Of a DNA stretch of 64,000 nt, positions 1 to 9,838 are shown piece after piece (the stretch's first letter is position 1; every line of letters starts with the position of its first letter). The notes under the pieces were generated by a model. It was not told where the DNA came from, did not search any database, and saw only the letters and a program-made list of their open reading frames with translations. The stretch covers positions 80,062 to 144,061 of the forward strand of contig RPGQ01000011.1 in the NCBI GenBank assembly GCA_004193595.1, written 5' to 3'. The position numbers were made by a program, and so were the translations under genes. The stretch is from Desulfobacteraceae bacterium Eth-SRB2. Its GTDB lineage: Bacteria; Desulfobacterota; Desulfobacteria; Desulfobacterales; UBA11574.

Positions 1-2115
1 GGCCAAGATGATACAGAAGGTAAGTCGGTTACAGGCCGTGCCGATTATGTGCTTCGCAATCAAAACGGACGGGCGCTTGCCGTTATCGAGGCCAAAAAGA
101 ATGCGATTAACCCTTATGTGGCTAAGCAGCAGGCGCTGCCGTATGCCAAGGCACTGGGTGCTCCTTTCATTTTTCTAACAAATGGCGAATTGATTTATTT
201 TTGGGATTATCAGAACGACGACGCTCGTATTGTTGCTTCGTTTTTTTCAAGAAGAGACCTTGAACGCCTGGTCGAGTCCCGGCAAAATCGGAAACCACTG
301 GCAACGATTGATATCCCGGAGTATTACATCCGCCAAGGCGAAACACGACGGCTCCGGCCCTATCAACAAGAGACCATGCGTGCGATGGATCAGGCTTTTG
401 AATTGGGAAAGCGTCGCTTTTTAATTGAATTGCCCACGGGTACGGGAAAAACAGACCTTACCGTGCTTTATATCAAACGCCTTATTGAGGCGGGCTGGGT
501 GGAACGGGTTTTGTTCCTTGTCGATCGCGAACAGCTTGCCAAGCAGGCACTCGAAACCATTCAAGATTTGCTCGGCGGCCAGCACAGCAGCTACTGGCTG
601 AGACCCGGCATCGTTCGTCAGGAAAAGCAGATAACCGTGTGTTTGCTCCAAACCATGATCAGCCGTTACCAGAATTACACCAGCGGATATTTCGACGTTG
701 TGATTATGGATGAAAGCCATCGTTCCATTTATGGTGCCTGGCAGGCTTCGCTAACGCGATTTGATGCGCTGCACATCGGACTGACCGCTACACCGGCCCG
801 ATATATAGACCGCAATACATATGAATTTTATCACTGCAAGACCGGTCAGCCGGATTTTGCCTATCGAATACAGGATGCCATTGCTGCCGGGTACCTGGTA
901 CCTTATAAATTTGCCACCGGAGTCACTGAGGTCATTGCCGAGGGTGCTGACATTGACGAGGAGCATTTTGACCCCGCCAAATTTGAACGACAATGGACAA
1001 ACGAAAAAACCAACCGCCTCATGATGGAAGAATTCGACCGCTTGGCCTGGGATAATTACAAGGATCTCGCCCCTGGTCAGGATACCGGGCCGGGTAAAGC
1101 AATCATATTTGCCATCACCAAACATCATGCCGCCCGGCTTGCCGAGTATCTGAATGAACTGCATCCGGAACTCAAAGGCAATTACGCCGCAGTCATTACT
1201 TCAGACGTTGCCGACCCGGATGCATTGATTCGAAAGTTCAAAAAAGAAACCTATCCCATGGTGGCTGTCAGCGTCGGCATGCTGGACACCGGATTTGACT
1301 GTCGGGAAGTCCTGCACCTTGTTATGTGTCGCAGGGTGTTCAGCCCAATCCTTTATCAACAAATGCGAGGACGCGGTACGCGCATAGCCCCTCACATTAA
1401 GAAAAAAAAGTTTATAATTTACGATTTTTTTCAGAATCATAAAAATTTTAATGACAGCGATACGGATGTCTTTGAATGGACCGAAGAGGGCGGCTATGCA
1501 CCAGGCGGTGCAGGTGGCAAACCGGACCCTGTATCCGAACTGATTGAACTGGGAGTGGATGACGAATGGCTGGAAGCCGTGAGCTATGTTGAAGTCGGTC
1601 CTGACGGCGAACGCATCGACAAAAAGGACTATGTTACTAACTGGAAAAAAATCATTCGTAAGCTCGGCAAGGAAGATCCTGTTATCGAGAAGGTCAAAAA
1701 TGACGAACCGTTGACCGATGAGGAAGAGCAGTCCCTGGTAGCAAAACTGAATTCACCAAAAATGTATTTTAACGAGGAAAATCTGCGCCGAGCCTATAAA
1801 AATCCGGTCGGCAATCTCATAGACTTTGTCAAGGAAGCTTTAGGAAGGCTCAAGATTAAAAGCCGGGACGAACAACTGGAAGAAATTTTCCGGGCCTGGC
1901 TGGTTTCGCGCGCTCTTGCCCCTGAACAGGCGGAATATCTTTCTCTGCTGAAAAATCGTGGAATCGTCACCGGCAAAGTCATGCTGGATGACCTTTTTAA
2001 TCCGCCGTTATCAATTCTTAATGCGGCAGGGATAGGGATGGAGCTTTTTGGAGAACAGGGACTCATGGAAATTATTGAAGATATCAACAAAAACGTTTTC
2101 AGGAAGACTTTATAA
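1..2115 (+). CDS. hsdR: Type I restriction enzyme R subunit (HsdR), 5' end outside window
   Basis: Motor and nuclease subunit of a type I restriction-modification complex. The reading frame is open to base 1, so the true start lies upstream. Counting codons from base 1, the end of the PD-(D/E)xK nuclease core is visible near residues 14-32 (ADYVL, then EAKK). A superfamily 2 helicase follows: Walker A LPTGTGKT near 144, DEAH-type box MDESH near 238, motif III GLTATPAR near 260 and motif VI QMRGRGTRI near 455. The C-terminal third matches the EcoEI-type R-subunit tail. About 704 residues are present, so perhaps 80-100 are missing. hsdM starts 27 bases downstream, giving an R-M-S operon. The R subunit cuts unmethylated DNA after ATP-driven translocation (family knowledge). 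Confidence 0.95.
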   Translation, partial: GQDDTEGKSVTGRADYVLRNQNGRALAVIEAKKNAINPYVAKQQALPYAKALGAPFIFLTNGELIYFWDYQNDDARIVASFFSRRDLERLVESRQNRKPLATIDIPEYYIRQGETRRLRPYQQETMRAMDQAFELGKRRFLIELPTGTGKTDLTVLYIKRLIEAGWVERVLFLVDREQLAKQALETIQDLLGGQHSSYWLRPGIVRQEKQITVCLLQTMISRYQNYTSGYFDVVIMDESHRSIYGAWQASLTRFDALHIGLTATPARYIDRNTYEFYHCKTGQPDFAYRIQDAIAAGYLVPYKFATGVTEVIAEGADIDEEHFDPAKFERQWTNEKTNRLMMEEFDRLAWDNYKDLAPGQDTGPGKAIIFAITKHHAARLAEYLNELHPELKGNYAAVITSDVADPDALIRKFKKETYPMVAVSVGMLDTGFDCREVLHLVMCRRVFSPILYQQMRGRGTRIAPHIKKKKFIIYDFFQNHKNFNDSDTDVFEWTEEGGYAPGGAGGKPDPVSELIELGVDDEWLEAVSYVEVGPDGERIDKKDYVTNWKKIIRKLGKEDPVIEKVKNDEPLTDEEEQSLVAKLNSPKMYFNEENLRRAYKNPVGNLIDFVKEALGRLKIKSRDEQLEEIFRAWLVSRALAPEQAEYLSLLKNRGIVTGKVMLDDLFNPPLSILNAAGIGMELFGEQGLMEIIEDINKNVFRKTL

Positions 2116-2142
2116 CCGAACTAATGGAAGGGACGCTGTATT

Positions 2143-3795
2143 ATGGATCAGGAAATACGCCGCAAACTCAGGCGGATAACCGATATTCTCTGGGCAGGCG
2201 GGGTAACCAACCCGGTAACTTATATTGAACAGATATCGTATCTTATCTATCTCAAACTCCTTGATGAAGAGGAAAGCAATCGCGAGCTGAGGGATCGTCT
2301 CGATGCCGGCAACGGCAAACGGCTTTTTCCTGACCAGGCGGAACGTTTCCGGTGGATGAAGTGGCGGTTTTTCAGCGGGAACAAATTAAGGGATTTCATT
2401 CGCGACGAGGTTTTTCCTTACATGGCCTCTCTTGTAAAAGACGAGCCTCAGGTGGCTGAATATTTCCGGGATGCGGTGCTGGAAATCATGGACCCCAATG
2501 TTTTGAAAGAGGTGGTGGATGAATTGGACACCATTGATTTTCGCAAACTGGGGCCGGATGTTAAGGGTGATATTTTCGAGTACCTGCTGACTCATCTCGG
2601 TCAGTCCGCCTTAAACGGCCAGTTTCGGACACCCAGGCAGATCCGCGCTTTTATGGTCGCCATGGTGGACCCTGATATCGGCGATACTATTAATGACCCG
2701 GCTTGTGGGACCGCCGGCTTTCTGATTGATACAGTAGACCATCTTCTGGCCAAATACAGCGAAAAGCCCCAGGAAATTCCGATCTACGGTGAGGAATGGC
2801 TTGAAAAGCGTGGCCAAAACTTGGAAGAAGCAAAAAAAGCAATTCCCAACCTGCAAACTTACCGCAAGGGCGCCGGGGAACGGATACCGGATTGGGGCGT
2901 TTTGGAGGCCTCCATTTACGGGACGGATGTATCCCGACAGATGATGCGCATTTCCATGATGAACCTGGTTCTGCATGGCATCGGCAAGGCCAGACTTAAA
3001 CGTGCCAATGTGCTCTCCGAAATCGGGGGACAGTCCGAGGATGATCTTAACCGGCGCTACAAAGTAATTCTCTCCAACCCGCCCTTTGCCGGAGTGCTGC
3101 CGAAAGAGTCCATCCGCCAGGACCTGCCCACAAGCTCAAAGAAAAGCGAGCTTCTTTTTCTGGCCCTTATGATGGAGTCGCTGGCTCCCGGCGGCCGCTG
3201 CGCCGTGGTTGTGCCTGAAGGGGCTCTGTTTGGACCCACTAACGCTCACAAGTCCCTGCGGCAAAAACTTGTGCAGGATTTTGAGATGCTTGCCGTGGTG
3301 TCGCTCCCCGCCGGGGTATTCAAACCCTATGCCGGCGTTAAAACCTCGGTGCTGGTGTTTCGCAAACCAATTTCCGATGCGAAAAAGGGTGAGGCTGCCA
3401 CGGAAAAAATATGGTTTTATGATGTGAAAAACGACGGCTTTGACCCCGTCAAGATCCAGGGCGGCGTCCGGCCGGAGACGCCTGAGAAAAACTACATTCC
3501 CGAGCTTCTTACCGCGTGGGCGGAATATAAGAAATCTAATTTTCAGTCGCCACCTGGAGTAGAGGCGGGTCCCATTCTTGATCCGGGGAGCAAAGAACCC
3601 AAATGTTGGTGGGTATCTTATGACACGATCGAGGCAGGTGACTTCAACCTCACCGCCAGCCGCTACAAGCCACAGATTGGTGAAGAAGTGCCGGATGAAG
3701 ACCCGGCTGATCTTATTCGTGAGGTGATAGCAATTGAGAAGGAAATCACAGTGGGGTTTGAGAAATTGCTGAAATATGTGGAGGCGGCGGGATGA
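2143..3795 (+). CDS. hsdM: Type I DNA methyltransferase subunit (HsdM)
   Basis: Adenine-N6 methyltransferase subunit, 550 aa. The N-terminal helical HsdM domain (about residues 1-130) is followed by the catalytic domain: TPRQIR near 163, SAM-binding motif DPACGTAGF near 184 and the catalytic NPPF near 311. These are the hallmarks of gamma-class N6-adenine methylases. The ATG has a GGAAGG-like ribosome site upstream. The gene overlaps hsdS by four bases (ATGA), which implies translational coupling. Length is normal and the frame is intact, so this modification unit looks functional. Confidence 0.96.
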   Translation: MDQEIRRKLRRITDILWAGGVTNPVTYIEQISYLIYLKLLDEEESNRELRDRLDAGNGKRLFPDQAERFRWMKWRFFSGNKLRDFIRDEVFPYMASLVKDEPQVAEYFRDAVLEIMDPNVLKEVVDELDTIDFRKLGPDVKGDIFEYLLTHLGQSALNGQFRTPRQIRAFMVAMVDPDIGDTINDPACGTAGFLIDTVDHLLAKYSEKPQEIPIYGEEWLEKRGQNLEEAKKAIPNLQTYRKGAGERIPDWGVLEASIYGTDVSRQMMRISMMNLVLHGIGKARLKRANVLSEIGGQSEDDLNRRYKVILSNPPFAGVLPKESIRQDLPTSSKKSELLFLALMMESLAPGGRCAVVVPEGALFGPTNAHKSLRQKLVQDFEMLAVVSLPAGVFKPYAGVKTSVLVFRKPISDAKKGEAATEKIWFYDVKNDGFDPVKIQGGVRPETPEKNYIPELLTAWAEYKKSNFQSPPGVEAGPILDPGSKEPKCWWVSYDTIEAGDFNLTASRYKPQIGEEVPDEDPADLIREVIAIEKEITVGFEKLLKYVEAAG

Positions 3796-5015
3796 AGTGG
3801 CCCGAAATTGCTTTTTCAAAACTTGCCGAAATAGTTACCGGAAATACGCCACCTAAGAAGAATCCTGAAAACTATGGCCCAGGAGTGCCATGGGTAAAAC
3901 CACCTGATTTAGACAAATGGGAACCGGTTACAGCCACAGAAGAAACATTGTCCCTTAAAGGTCAGAAGATATCTCGTCTTATTCCCGTAGGTACAGTGAT
4001 GGTGAGTTGTATCGGATCTATAGGGCGTGTCGGCATTGCAGGAACAGCGCTTGCTACTAATCAGCAGATTAATTCTTTAATATTTAATTCGATTATTGAG
4101 CCACGTTTTGGATATTACTATTGTAAATCAATAACTCAAAAACTTCAGTCATTAACAAGTAACGCCGTCGTACCAATTTTGAATAAAACGAATTTCAGCA
4201 AGATTAAGATGCCACTGCCCCCAATTTCCGAACAACATCGAATTGTTGAAATCCTCGACCAGGTGGACAGATTGCGGAAGTTGCGTGCGGATGCCGATGC
4301 AAAGATCCAACGAATCCTACCGGCATTGTTTATCAAGATGTTTGGCAATCCAGTGGCTAATAAGGGAAGTTGGAATGTTGATAAATTAGGAAATGTTGGC
4401 ACGTTAGAAAGGGGAAAATCAAAACATCGCCCCAGGAATGATCCAATCCTTCTTGGAGGGCCTTACCCACTAATTCAAACAGGAGATGTTGCCAATTCAG
4501 GAGGGCGAATACGTAATTACACACAAACCTATTCAGACATTGGTCTATCACAAAGCCGTATGTGGCCTAGAGGAACATTATGTATAACCATTGCCGCCAA
4601 CATTGCAAGGACAGGTGTTTTGGAATTTGATGCCTGTTTTCCAGACAGTATTGTTGGTTTTCATCCTGGGGCTGATGTGACCATAGAATATGTTCAAGCG
4701 TGGCTATGGTTCCTTCAGCCTGTTTTAGAAAATAATGCACCACAAGCAGCACAGAAAAATATAAATTTAAAAGTATTAAGGGATCTACCTATTCCAATTC
4801 CTCCAAAATATTTACAAGATAAATTTTCTGGACAAGTAAAAAATATTTATCAGCAAAAAAATTACATGCGGAAAGCAAGGACAAAGATAGAAATTCTATA
4901 TAAAAGCTTGCTCCATAATGCCTTCACAGGCGACCTCACCGCCTCCTGGCGCGAGGCACACATGAAGAAACTATTGCAGGAAATGGAACTACAGGCAAAG
5001 GCATTGGCATCTTAG
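3792..5015 (+). CDS. hsdS: Type I specificity subunit (HsdS)
   Basis: DNA-recognition subunit, 407 aa, which should set the target sequence for both methylation and cleavage. Two target-recognition domains can be seen: TRD1 about residues 1-145, ending in the typical PLPPISEQHRIVEILDQV helix, and TRD2 about 185-340, ending in a related PIPIPP segment and a second long helix. This duplicated layout is standard for HsdS. The two TRDs differ strongly, so the target should be asymmetric and bipartite. It starts inside the hsdM stop region. Confidence 0.94.
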   Translation: MKWPEIAFSKLAEIVTGNTPPKKNPENYGPGVPWVKPPDLDKWEPVTATEETLSLKGQKISRLIPVGTVMVSCIGSIGRVGIAGTALATNQQINSLIFNSIIEPRFGYYYCKSITQKLQSLTSNAVVPILNKTNFSKIKMPLPPISEQHRIVEILDQVDRLRKLRADADAKIQRILPALFIKMFGNPVANKGSWNVDKLGNVGTLERGKSKHRPRNDPILLGGPYPLIQTGDVANSGGRIRNYTQTYSDIGLSQSRMWPRGTLCITIAANIARTGVLEFDACFPDSIVGFHPGADVTIEYVQAWLWFLQPVLENNAPQAAQKNINLKVLRDLPIPIPPKYLQDKFSGQVKNIYQQKNYMRKARTKIEILYKSLLHNAFTGDLTASWREAHMKKLLQEMELQAKALAS

Positions 5016-5025
5016 GAGATAAGAA

Positions 5026-6684
5026 ATGATCAACTCCCTTCATCTTGGCAATTTCAAAGCATTTGCGGAAACGCAAAAGATACCGGTCAAGCCAATAACG
5101 CTGATTTTCGGGGCAAACAGCGCCGGCAAATCGAGCATTATCCACAGCCTGGCTTTAGCTCATGAGGCGCTTCGCACCGGCGAGATCGACCTGTTCCGTA
5201 CAGACCTGGGTGGCAGCTCCATCGATCTCGGAGGCTTCCGGCAGTATATCCATAGACGGCAAGCCAATCGCCGTATGGATTGGCGCCTGACTCTTGACAC
5301 AAAAAAACTCCAGGGACGCCTCAATGAACTTCTCGAACCGGTAAGTGAGATCACCGCCGGTGTAACCATCGGCATGCCTCTTGACGATATGGATCAGCCT
5401 ATGCCTGGAACATCGCCACAAGTCTTTTCTTACGAGCTTGAAAGTGAGGGCAAGACGCTTTTACGAATGAGCCGCCGGCCGGCCGGTCACCTTGCACTTG
5501 ATCTTCTAACGCACAAGCATCCTGTAATACAAAGGATCATTAAGGCCCTATTGGAAGGCTTCACCACTACCGGCAAAATAACCGAAGAAGATCTTGCCAG
5601 ACTTAAAGATCCCATTGCCGAAATAATTGCCAACCTACGGGCGCCCATGGGTGCATTTTTCCCAAAGGGTCTAAAAGATCATAGCACGGAAGAAGAGGGA
5701 GAAGCACGACAACTGAGCCTTTTTCCGGTCAGTAAGGGATATCGTCAGGAAGATCTTGCTAAGGCACTCCGTTTCTTCCTTCCGCGTACCTTAGATGAAT
5801 TAATCCGAGAGTTGAATTCACAACTTCAATCCGAAATCAACCGCCTTCAGTATCTTGGGCCGCTGCGCTCATACCCAGCCCGACATTTTGCTTTTGCCGA
5901 GCACGAAGACATCAACTGGTATGCGGGTGGCGGGTATGCCTGGGATGTGGTCCGTCGGAATCAGGAAATTCGAGGAAGGGTTAATTCTTGGCTGGGCGAC
6001 GAGGAAAAGCTGAGTACGCCTTACGAGCTGTCCACTAAAAACCTTTTGACCATCGATGATCTTGATGCAGATTATGAGAAAATAATCGAACAAATTGAAA
6101 AGGCCTTTGTTGAAAACGATTGGACAGTATTTGGTGTAGAGGAAGGTGTTCAGGGAGACCTCTTCGGGGAAGTATACAATGCACTTTCAAAAATGAAGGA
6201 ATCAGAATCAAACCTTTCCGGTATCCAGGAGCTTGTTCTTCTTGATCGAAGAACAGACACACAGGTCTCCCACCGGGATGTTGGCATCGGTGTAAGCCAG
6301 GTATTGCCTGTGTTAGTGTCTGCTTATGCTTCACACGAAAAGATTATAGCTATTGAGCAACCGGAAATTCACCTGCACCCAGCACTTCAGGCGGAACTAG
6401 GCGATGTTTTTATCGAATCGGCACTTGGTAGGAGTAAAAATAAATTCATTATAGAAACTCACAGTGAACATTTAATACTTCGGTTATTAAAACGCATACG
6501 ACAAACTACAAGGAATCAGAACAACGGAATGCCAAAAATCTCTCCGAATGACATCGCGCTTCTTTATATTAATGGGACTCCAAAAGGTTCAACAGTTCAG
6601 GAGCTTCGCGTTGATGAACGCGGAAGGCTTATAGATCAATGCCCTGGTGGATTTTTTGAAGAAGATTTCGAGGAACTTTTTTAA
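5026..6684 (+). CDS. AAA (OLD/DUF3696-like) ATPase linked to the type I RM operon
   Basis: A 552 aa ATPase with an SMC/ABC-like split nucleotide-binding fold. Walker A is FGANSAGKSS near residue 28, with an N-terminal HLGNFKAF strand typical of RecF/OLD-type ATPases. Walker B is AIEQPEIHLHP near 441, followed by an ETHSEH switch near 480. The last 50 residues (INGTPKGSTVQEL) resemble the DUF3696 tail. It starts 10 bases after hsdS with an AGGAGA ribosome site and is followed by 6688-7650 after only three bases, so the pair is probably one transcription unit with the RM genes. Paired ATPase-effector genes of this kind occur in several anti-phage systems; a defence role here is inference. No TOPRIM domain was recognised. 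Confidence 0.85.
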   Translation: MINSLHLGNFKAFAETQKIPVKPITLIFGANSAGKSSIIHSLALAHEALRTGEIDLFRTDLGGSSIDLGGFRQYIHRRQANRRMDWRLTLDTKKLQGRLNELLEPVSEITAGVTIGMPLDDMDQPMPGTSPQVFSYELESEGKTLLRMSRRPAGHLALDLLTHKHPVIQRIIKALLEGFTTTGKITEEDLARLKDPIAEIIANLRAPMGAFFPKGLKDHSTEEEGEARQLSLFPVSKGYRQEDLAKALRFFLPRTLDELIRELNSQLQSEINRLQYLGPLRSYPARHFAFAEHEDINWYAGGGYAWDVVRRNQEIRGRVNSWLGDEEKLSTPYELSTKNLLTIDDLDADYEKIIEQIEKAFVENDWTVFGVEEGVQGDLFGEVYNALSKMKESESNLSGIQELVLLDRRTDTQVSHRDVGIGVSQVLPVLVSAYASHEKIIAIEQPEIHLHPALQAELGDVFIESALGRSKNKFIIETHSEHLILRLLKRIRQTTRNQNNGMPKISPNDIALLYINGTPKGSTVQELRVDERGRLIDQCPGGFFEEDFEELF

Positions 6685-6687
6685 AGT

Positions 6688-7650
6688 ATGATATTTTATA
6701 CTTACCTGGACCCTGACGTTTTGTCCGTTGAAAACGTTGAAAATGATTTTGCCATGCAGGCATTGATAGGCATCCTGAGAGGTTTTACTCAGAATTGTTT
6801 TATTGCCGAATTTGAAGATTACCGGCTTCAAGACGCTATCAAGGAGCAGGTTAATAGCCTCCCGGACACTTTTGATAGAAAAATCATCAAATCCTTATTG
6901 ACAGCTTTAAAAAAACGGAATCGCTTCATCTATTGTCTTGTCCCCGACTATTCCGGAAACGAGGATGATATATCCTGCCTTGTTGAACAGGCAGCGGAAT
7001 GTTTTTTGGACCTTCTCCTTTTCTCAGAAGCTAATAAGGATGCTGAAATTCCAGATGGAATTGAAAAGGCGACCTTGGCAACCTTTCAGACCACCAATTT
7101 TGAAAATGTCAGATCCAATTTGGCAATAAATGGACGTACATTTACAAATGGGGAGCTTGATCAAAATGATTTCTTAAACTGGTGTTTTGGAAAAATGTTG
7201 CGGTATCCAACCCGAATAGAGATATGTGACAAGCTGTTTGGCTCAAGATTTAGTGGTAACTTTGAATATACGGTTAAAACCTTTTTGCGTTGGTTTGAAC
7301 AAATTATCGTAGAGCCCCAAAGCTGCAAATTAATTTTTCATTGTGGCAAGCCAGAGGGACATACGGATCATCACATAAAAACACAGCTTGTCAGTTTTAA
7401 AACCGGCAGGCTCGAAAATTTACCCATGGAAATTCAATTTTATCAGCTTCCTGATAATAGTCAGGCGCTTCCTCACGACAGATACCTGGTTACCGATCAA
7501 ATTGTTATCGACATAGGCCGCGGCTTTGATTTTTTAGATCGAAATACACGAAAAAATAGAGATTTAACCGTTGGCTATAAAAGTTTCAAGGAAGTTGATA
7601 ATCTGTTAAAAAGCTATGCATCCGCAATGCTTCCACGTATCCTAATTTAA
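6688..7650 (+). CDS. Putative effector with a PLD-like HxRx4D motif, partner of the ATPase
   Basis: A 320 aa protein not recognised as a named family. It follows the ATPase stop by three bases. Near residues 261-268 it has HDRYLVTD, which fits HxRx4D, a variant of the phospholipase D HxKx4D motif with Arg for Lys. The following IDIGRGFDFLD and the upstream RIEICDKLFG segment also look like the two strands of a PLD-like half domain, as in MIT-C/PLD-like domains. Only one such motif is visible. The N-terminal half (about 1-150) is acidic and helical with no motif I can name. A nuclease or nucleotide-processing effector role is inferred from context only. Start ATG chosen because it directly follows the upstream stop. 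Confidence 0.6.
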   Translation: MIFYTYLDPDVLSVENVENDFAMQALIGILRGFTQNCFIAEFEDYRLQDAIKEQVNSLPDTFDRKIIKSLLTALKKRNRFIYCLVPDYSGNEDDISCLVEQAAECFLDLLLFSEANKDAEIPDGIEKATLATFQTTNFENVRSNLAINGRTFTNGELDQNDFLNWCFGKMLRYPTRIEICDKLFGSRFSGNFEYTVKTFLRWFEQIIVEPQSCKLIFHCGKPEGHTDHHIKTQLVSFKTGRLENLPMEIQFYQLPDNSQALPHDRYLVTDQIVIDIGRGFDFLDRNTRKNRDLTVGYKSFKEVDNLLKSYASAMLPRILI

Positions 7651-7743
7651 CTATATGAAATACAAGATTAAAACATATAATGCCCTAAGCTCTTCATGAT
7701 ATCTATAAGCGTTTGAACGTATATTTACTGAATTCACCAGGCC

Positions 7744-9088
7744 ATGAGTGAAATTCAAAAAAATAAAAAAGAAGCTTTAGAACTCCGGAAACAAAGCCGA
7801 TATTCCGAAGCCCTAAAACTATACAATGATTTATGGGCTAATCATAGGGAAAGCTGCAACGAGTGGGACGGCTGGGGGTTGGCTACTTGCCTTCGAAAAC
7901 TTGGGAATCCCGAAGAGGCGCTTGAAATATGCCGCACCATTTATCAAAGTAAGCCGGATTTCGGAGCTGGAAATAGTCTTTATGCCTGGTGTATTTATGA
8001 TATTGAAATTAAAAAGGATGATGAACATATTAAAAAGGATGAAAATAAATTCTTTAAAGCAGTAAATGCTATCCAAGACCTAACTTCCCAAGACCAATAT
8101 TCACCGCAAGCTAAAACAATCTTTCGAGTTATTGATTACCTTATTCAAACCAAGCAAACTTACCCAGCAGAAGCTGTTATTCGTTGGCTTGATAGATTAG
8201 ATCAGAAAAGCCTTTCAGATGAACCCTATCGATTTATAGGAGTTGATGGAAAGCAGAGGGAAGTTCAATCTGAAAAAGAAAAATGGTTTGCAATTAAAAC
8301 AAAAGCCTTGGGGAAGATAGGGTCTTTTCAGGAATGTATCGAATTGAGCAAACAAGCATTAATCAATTTCGAAAAATTTCATCACGGTAATGACACTTGG
8401 TTTAAAAGGCGGATAGCTCTATCAAAAGCAAATTTAGGGGATAAAGATCAAGCAGTTGAAGAACTGAAAAACATTCTTCAAAACAAAAAAGAATGGTTCA
8501 TTCAGCATGAAATAGCAAACATATATTATGATTTAGGAGATAATAAAAAGGCATTAAACTATGCGATAGATGCGGCGCTAAATTTTGGGAAAAATGAGAA
8601 TAAGTGGGAGTTGTTCTTGCTTATGGTGCCACCTTTGGATCGCACAAGGGCGATCAGGATGCAAAAGAGCATCTTATCTTGCTGCAAGTAAAAGCCCGGA
8701 GTTGATCACCAAGAATGGAAAAAATTCTTGGAAAAAGCTGCGTGCAAAAATTTACCTGAATATAAAAAATTGACATTTCCCTCAAATACTTGAAAAACAA
8801 TCAGAGTCACTTAAAAAATTGAAGGTGTTATGGGAGAAAGAAAAGTATTCCAGCCTACCAAGTATGGTTGGCACTGTTAAGACAATCCTTAAAGACGGAA
8901 AAGCTGGGTTCATCTCAAGTGAAAACGGGAAGGATTACTATTTCAAGACAAACTCATTTAAAGGGAACAAAAATAGGCTTGAGAGAGGCTTAAAAGTATC
9001 TTTTTTTATTGAAGATAGTTTTGACAAAAAGAAAAAAATAAATACTAAAGCAGCGACGTATGTCAAAGAAATAAATCGTAAAGCATGA
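7744..9088 (+). pseudogene. TPR plus cold-shock-domain protein, broken by three frameshifts
   Basis: The first 315 codons (7744 to about 8620) carry helical TPR-like repeats (YSEALKLYNDLW, LGNPEEALEICR, SFQECIELSKQAL, LGDKDQAVEELKNI, LGDNKKALNYAIDA). Protein-like sequence then continues through changes of frame: YGATFGSHKGDQDAKEHL in frame 3 from about 8623, VDHQEWKKFLEKAACKNLPE in frame 1 from about 8705, and a cold-shock-like domain (MVGTVKTILKDGKAGFISS, DYYFKTNSF) in frame 2 from about 8780 to 9088. The pieces line up as one TPR-CSD gene of about 450 codons. The 3' part alone could be translated from TTG at 8819. Either the gene has decayed or the sequence contains several indel errors. 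It follows the RM/ATPase block and may belong to the same island. Confidence 0.65.
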
Positions 9089-9184
9089 TGGTGGATCAGC
9101 TTATTTCTCTTTATATGATAAAATAACACCATTAAAATTCACATAACGATTTAATATGGAGAGAAATTCAATCCATAAGTTTTA

Positions 9185-9214
9185 TTGACACATTTTAATG
9201 CTTTGTTGTATAAT
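9185..9214 (+). promoter_or_regulatory. Sigma-70 type promoter before the RnlA-like fragment
   Basis: A perfect TTGACA (9185-9190) and a perfect TATAAT (9209-9214) are separated by 18 bases. The downstream gene starts at 9250, giving a short leader. Such a match to both consensus boxes is rare in this AT-rich region and suggests strong constitutive transcription. Confidence 0.75.
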
Positions 9215-9249
9215 TTGCTCTAAAATAACTCTTAATTTTAAATGGTTGG

Positions 9250-9702
9250 ATGAGCATGACTTTTAAAAATCTAAATATTGATCGCAACAAGTTTGACGAA
9301 ACCATTCAAGAGTGGGCCGATCTTGATGAAAAAATAGAGCCTGCAAAGAAAGGGTATGGTTATCATTTCTGCATTCCGAAAGATAATAGCGAGGCTCTTC
9401 TGGTTGTTTATTATAAAAATGACGGAACAACAACCATAGATCCAACAGCCGGAAAAAACAAGGGGCTTTCGAAAGAACTTGCTGAATATATTAAAGATAA
9501 TTGTTTAATCACTAAAAGAAAAAGCTTTAGTCTATCTTTTAAAGACGTTTCAGGTGAGGATTTTTCCCTCTTGTTAGAGTTTCTGACAGAAGAGCTTGAA
9601 GCCACTGTTACTGAGGATAACATATCAGACACCCGTAGACTTTTTAGAGTTAAAGGCTTCGATGCTCATCAGAATAGACCCACCATTACTCATTTCAAGT
9701 AA
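9250..9702 (+). pseudogene. RnlA (RNase LS toxin)-like N-terminal fragment
   Basis: A 150 aa open frame. Its start, TFKNLNIDRNKF, and the stretch YYKNDGTTTIDPTAGKNKGL followed by SKELAEYI resemble the N-terminal domain of the RnlA toxin (in E. coli: YKNLNL, then YNGDGSTTI and SLGQELADH). RnlA is about 350 aa, with an N-terminal domain, a repeated domain and a Dmd-binding domain. Here the frame ends just where the repeated domain should begin (FRVKGFDAHQNRPTITHFK), about 135 bases before the IS21-like gene block, so the toxin was probably truncated by the element. No RnlB antitoxin is seen. It could also be a stand-alone small protein using this fold; the match is by eye. Confidence 0.5.
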
Positions 9703-9838
9703 CCCACCAAGAATTTTTTATTAACGCTGCTCATCAGGATTGCCCCACTGTCTTAGCAGTATCTTCCTGTCGTATTTTCAAAAATGGATATACGTTACAC
9801 TTTGTTTTTCCAAGTGAATACAAATCAGGGAGATAAAA

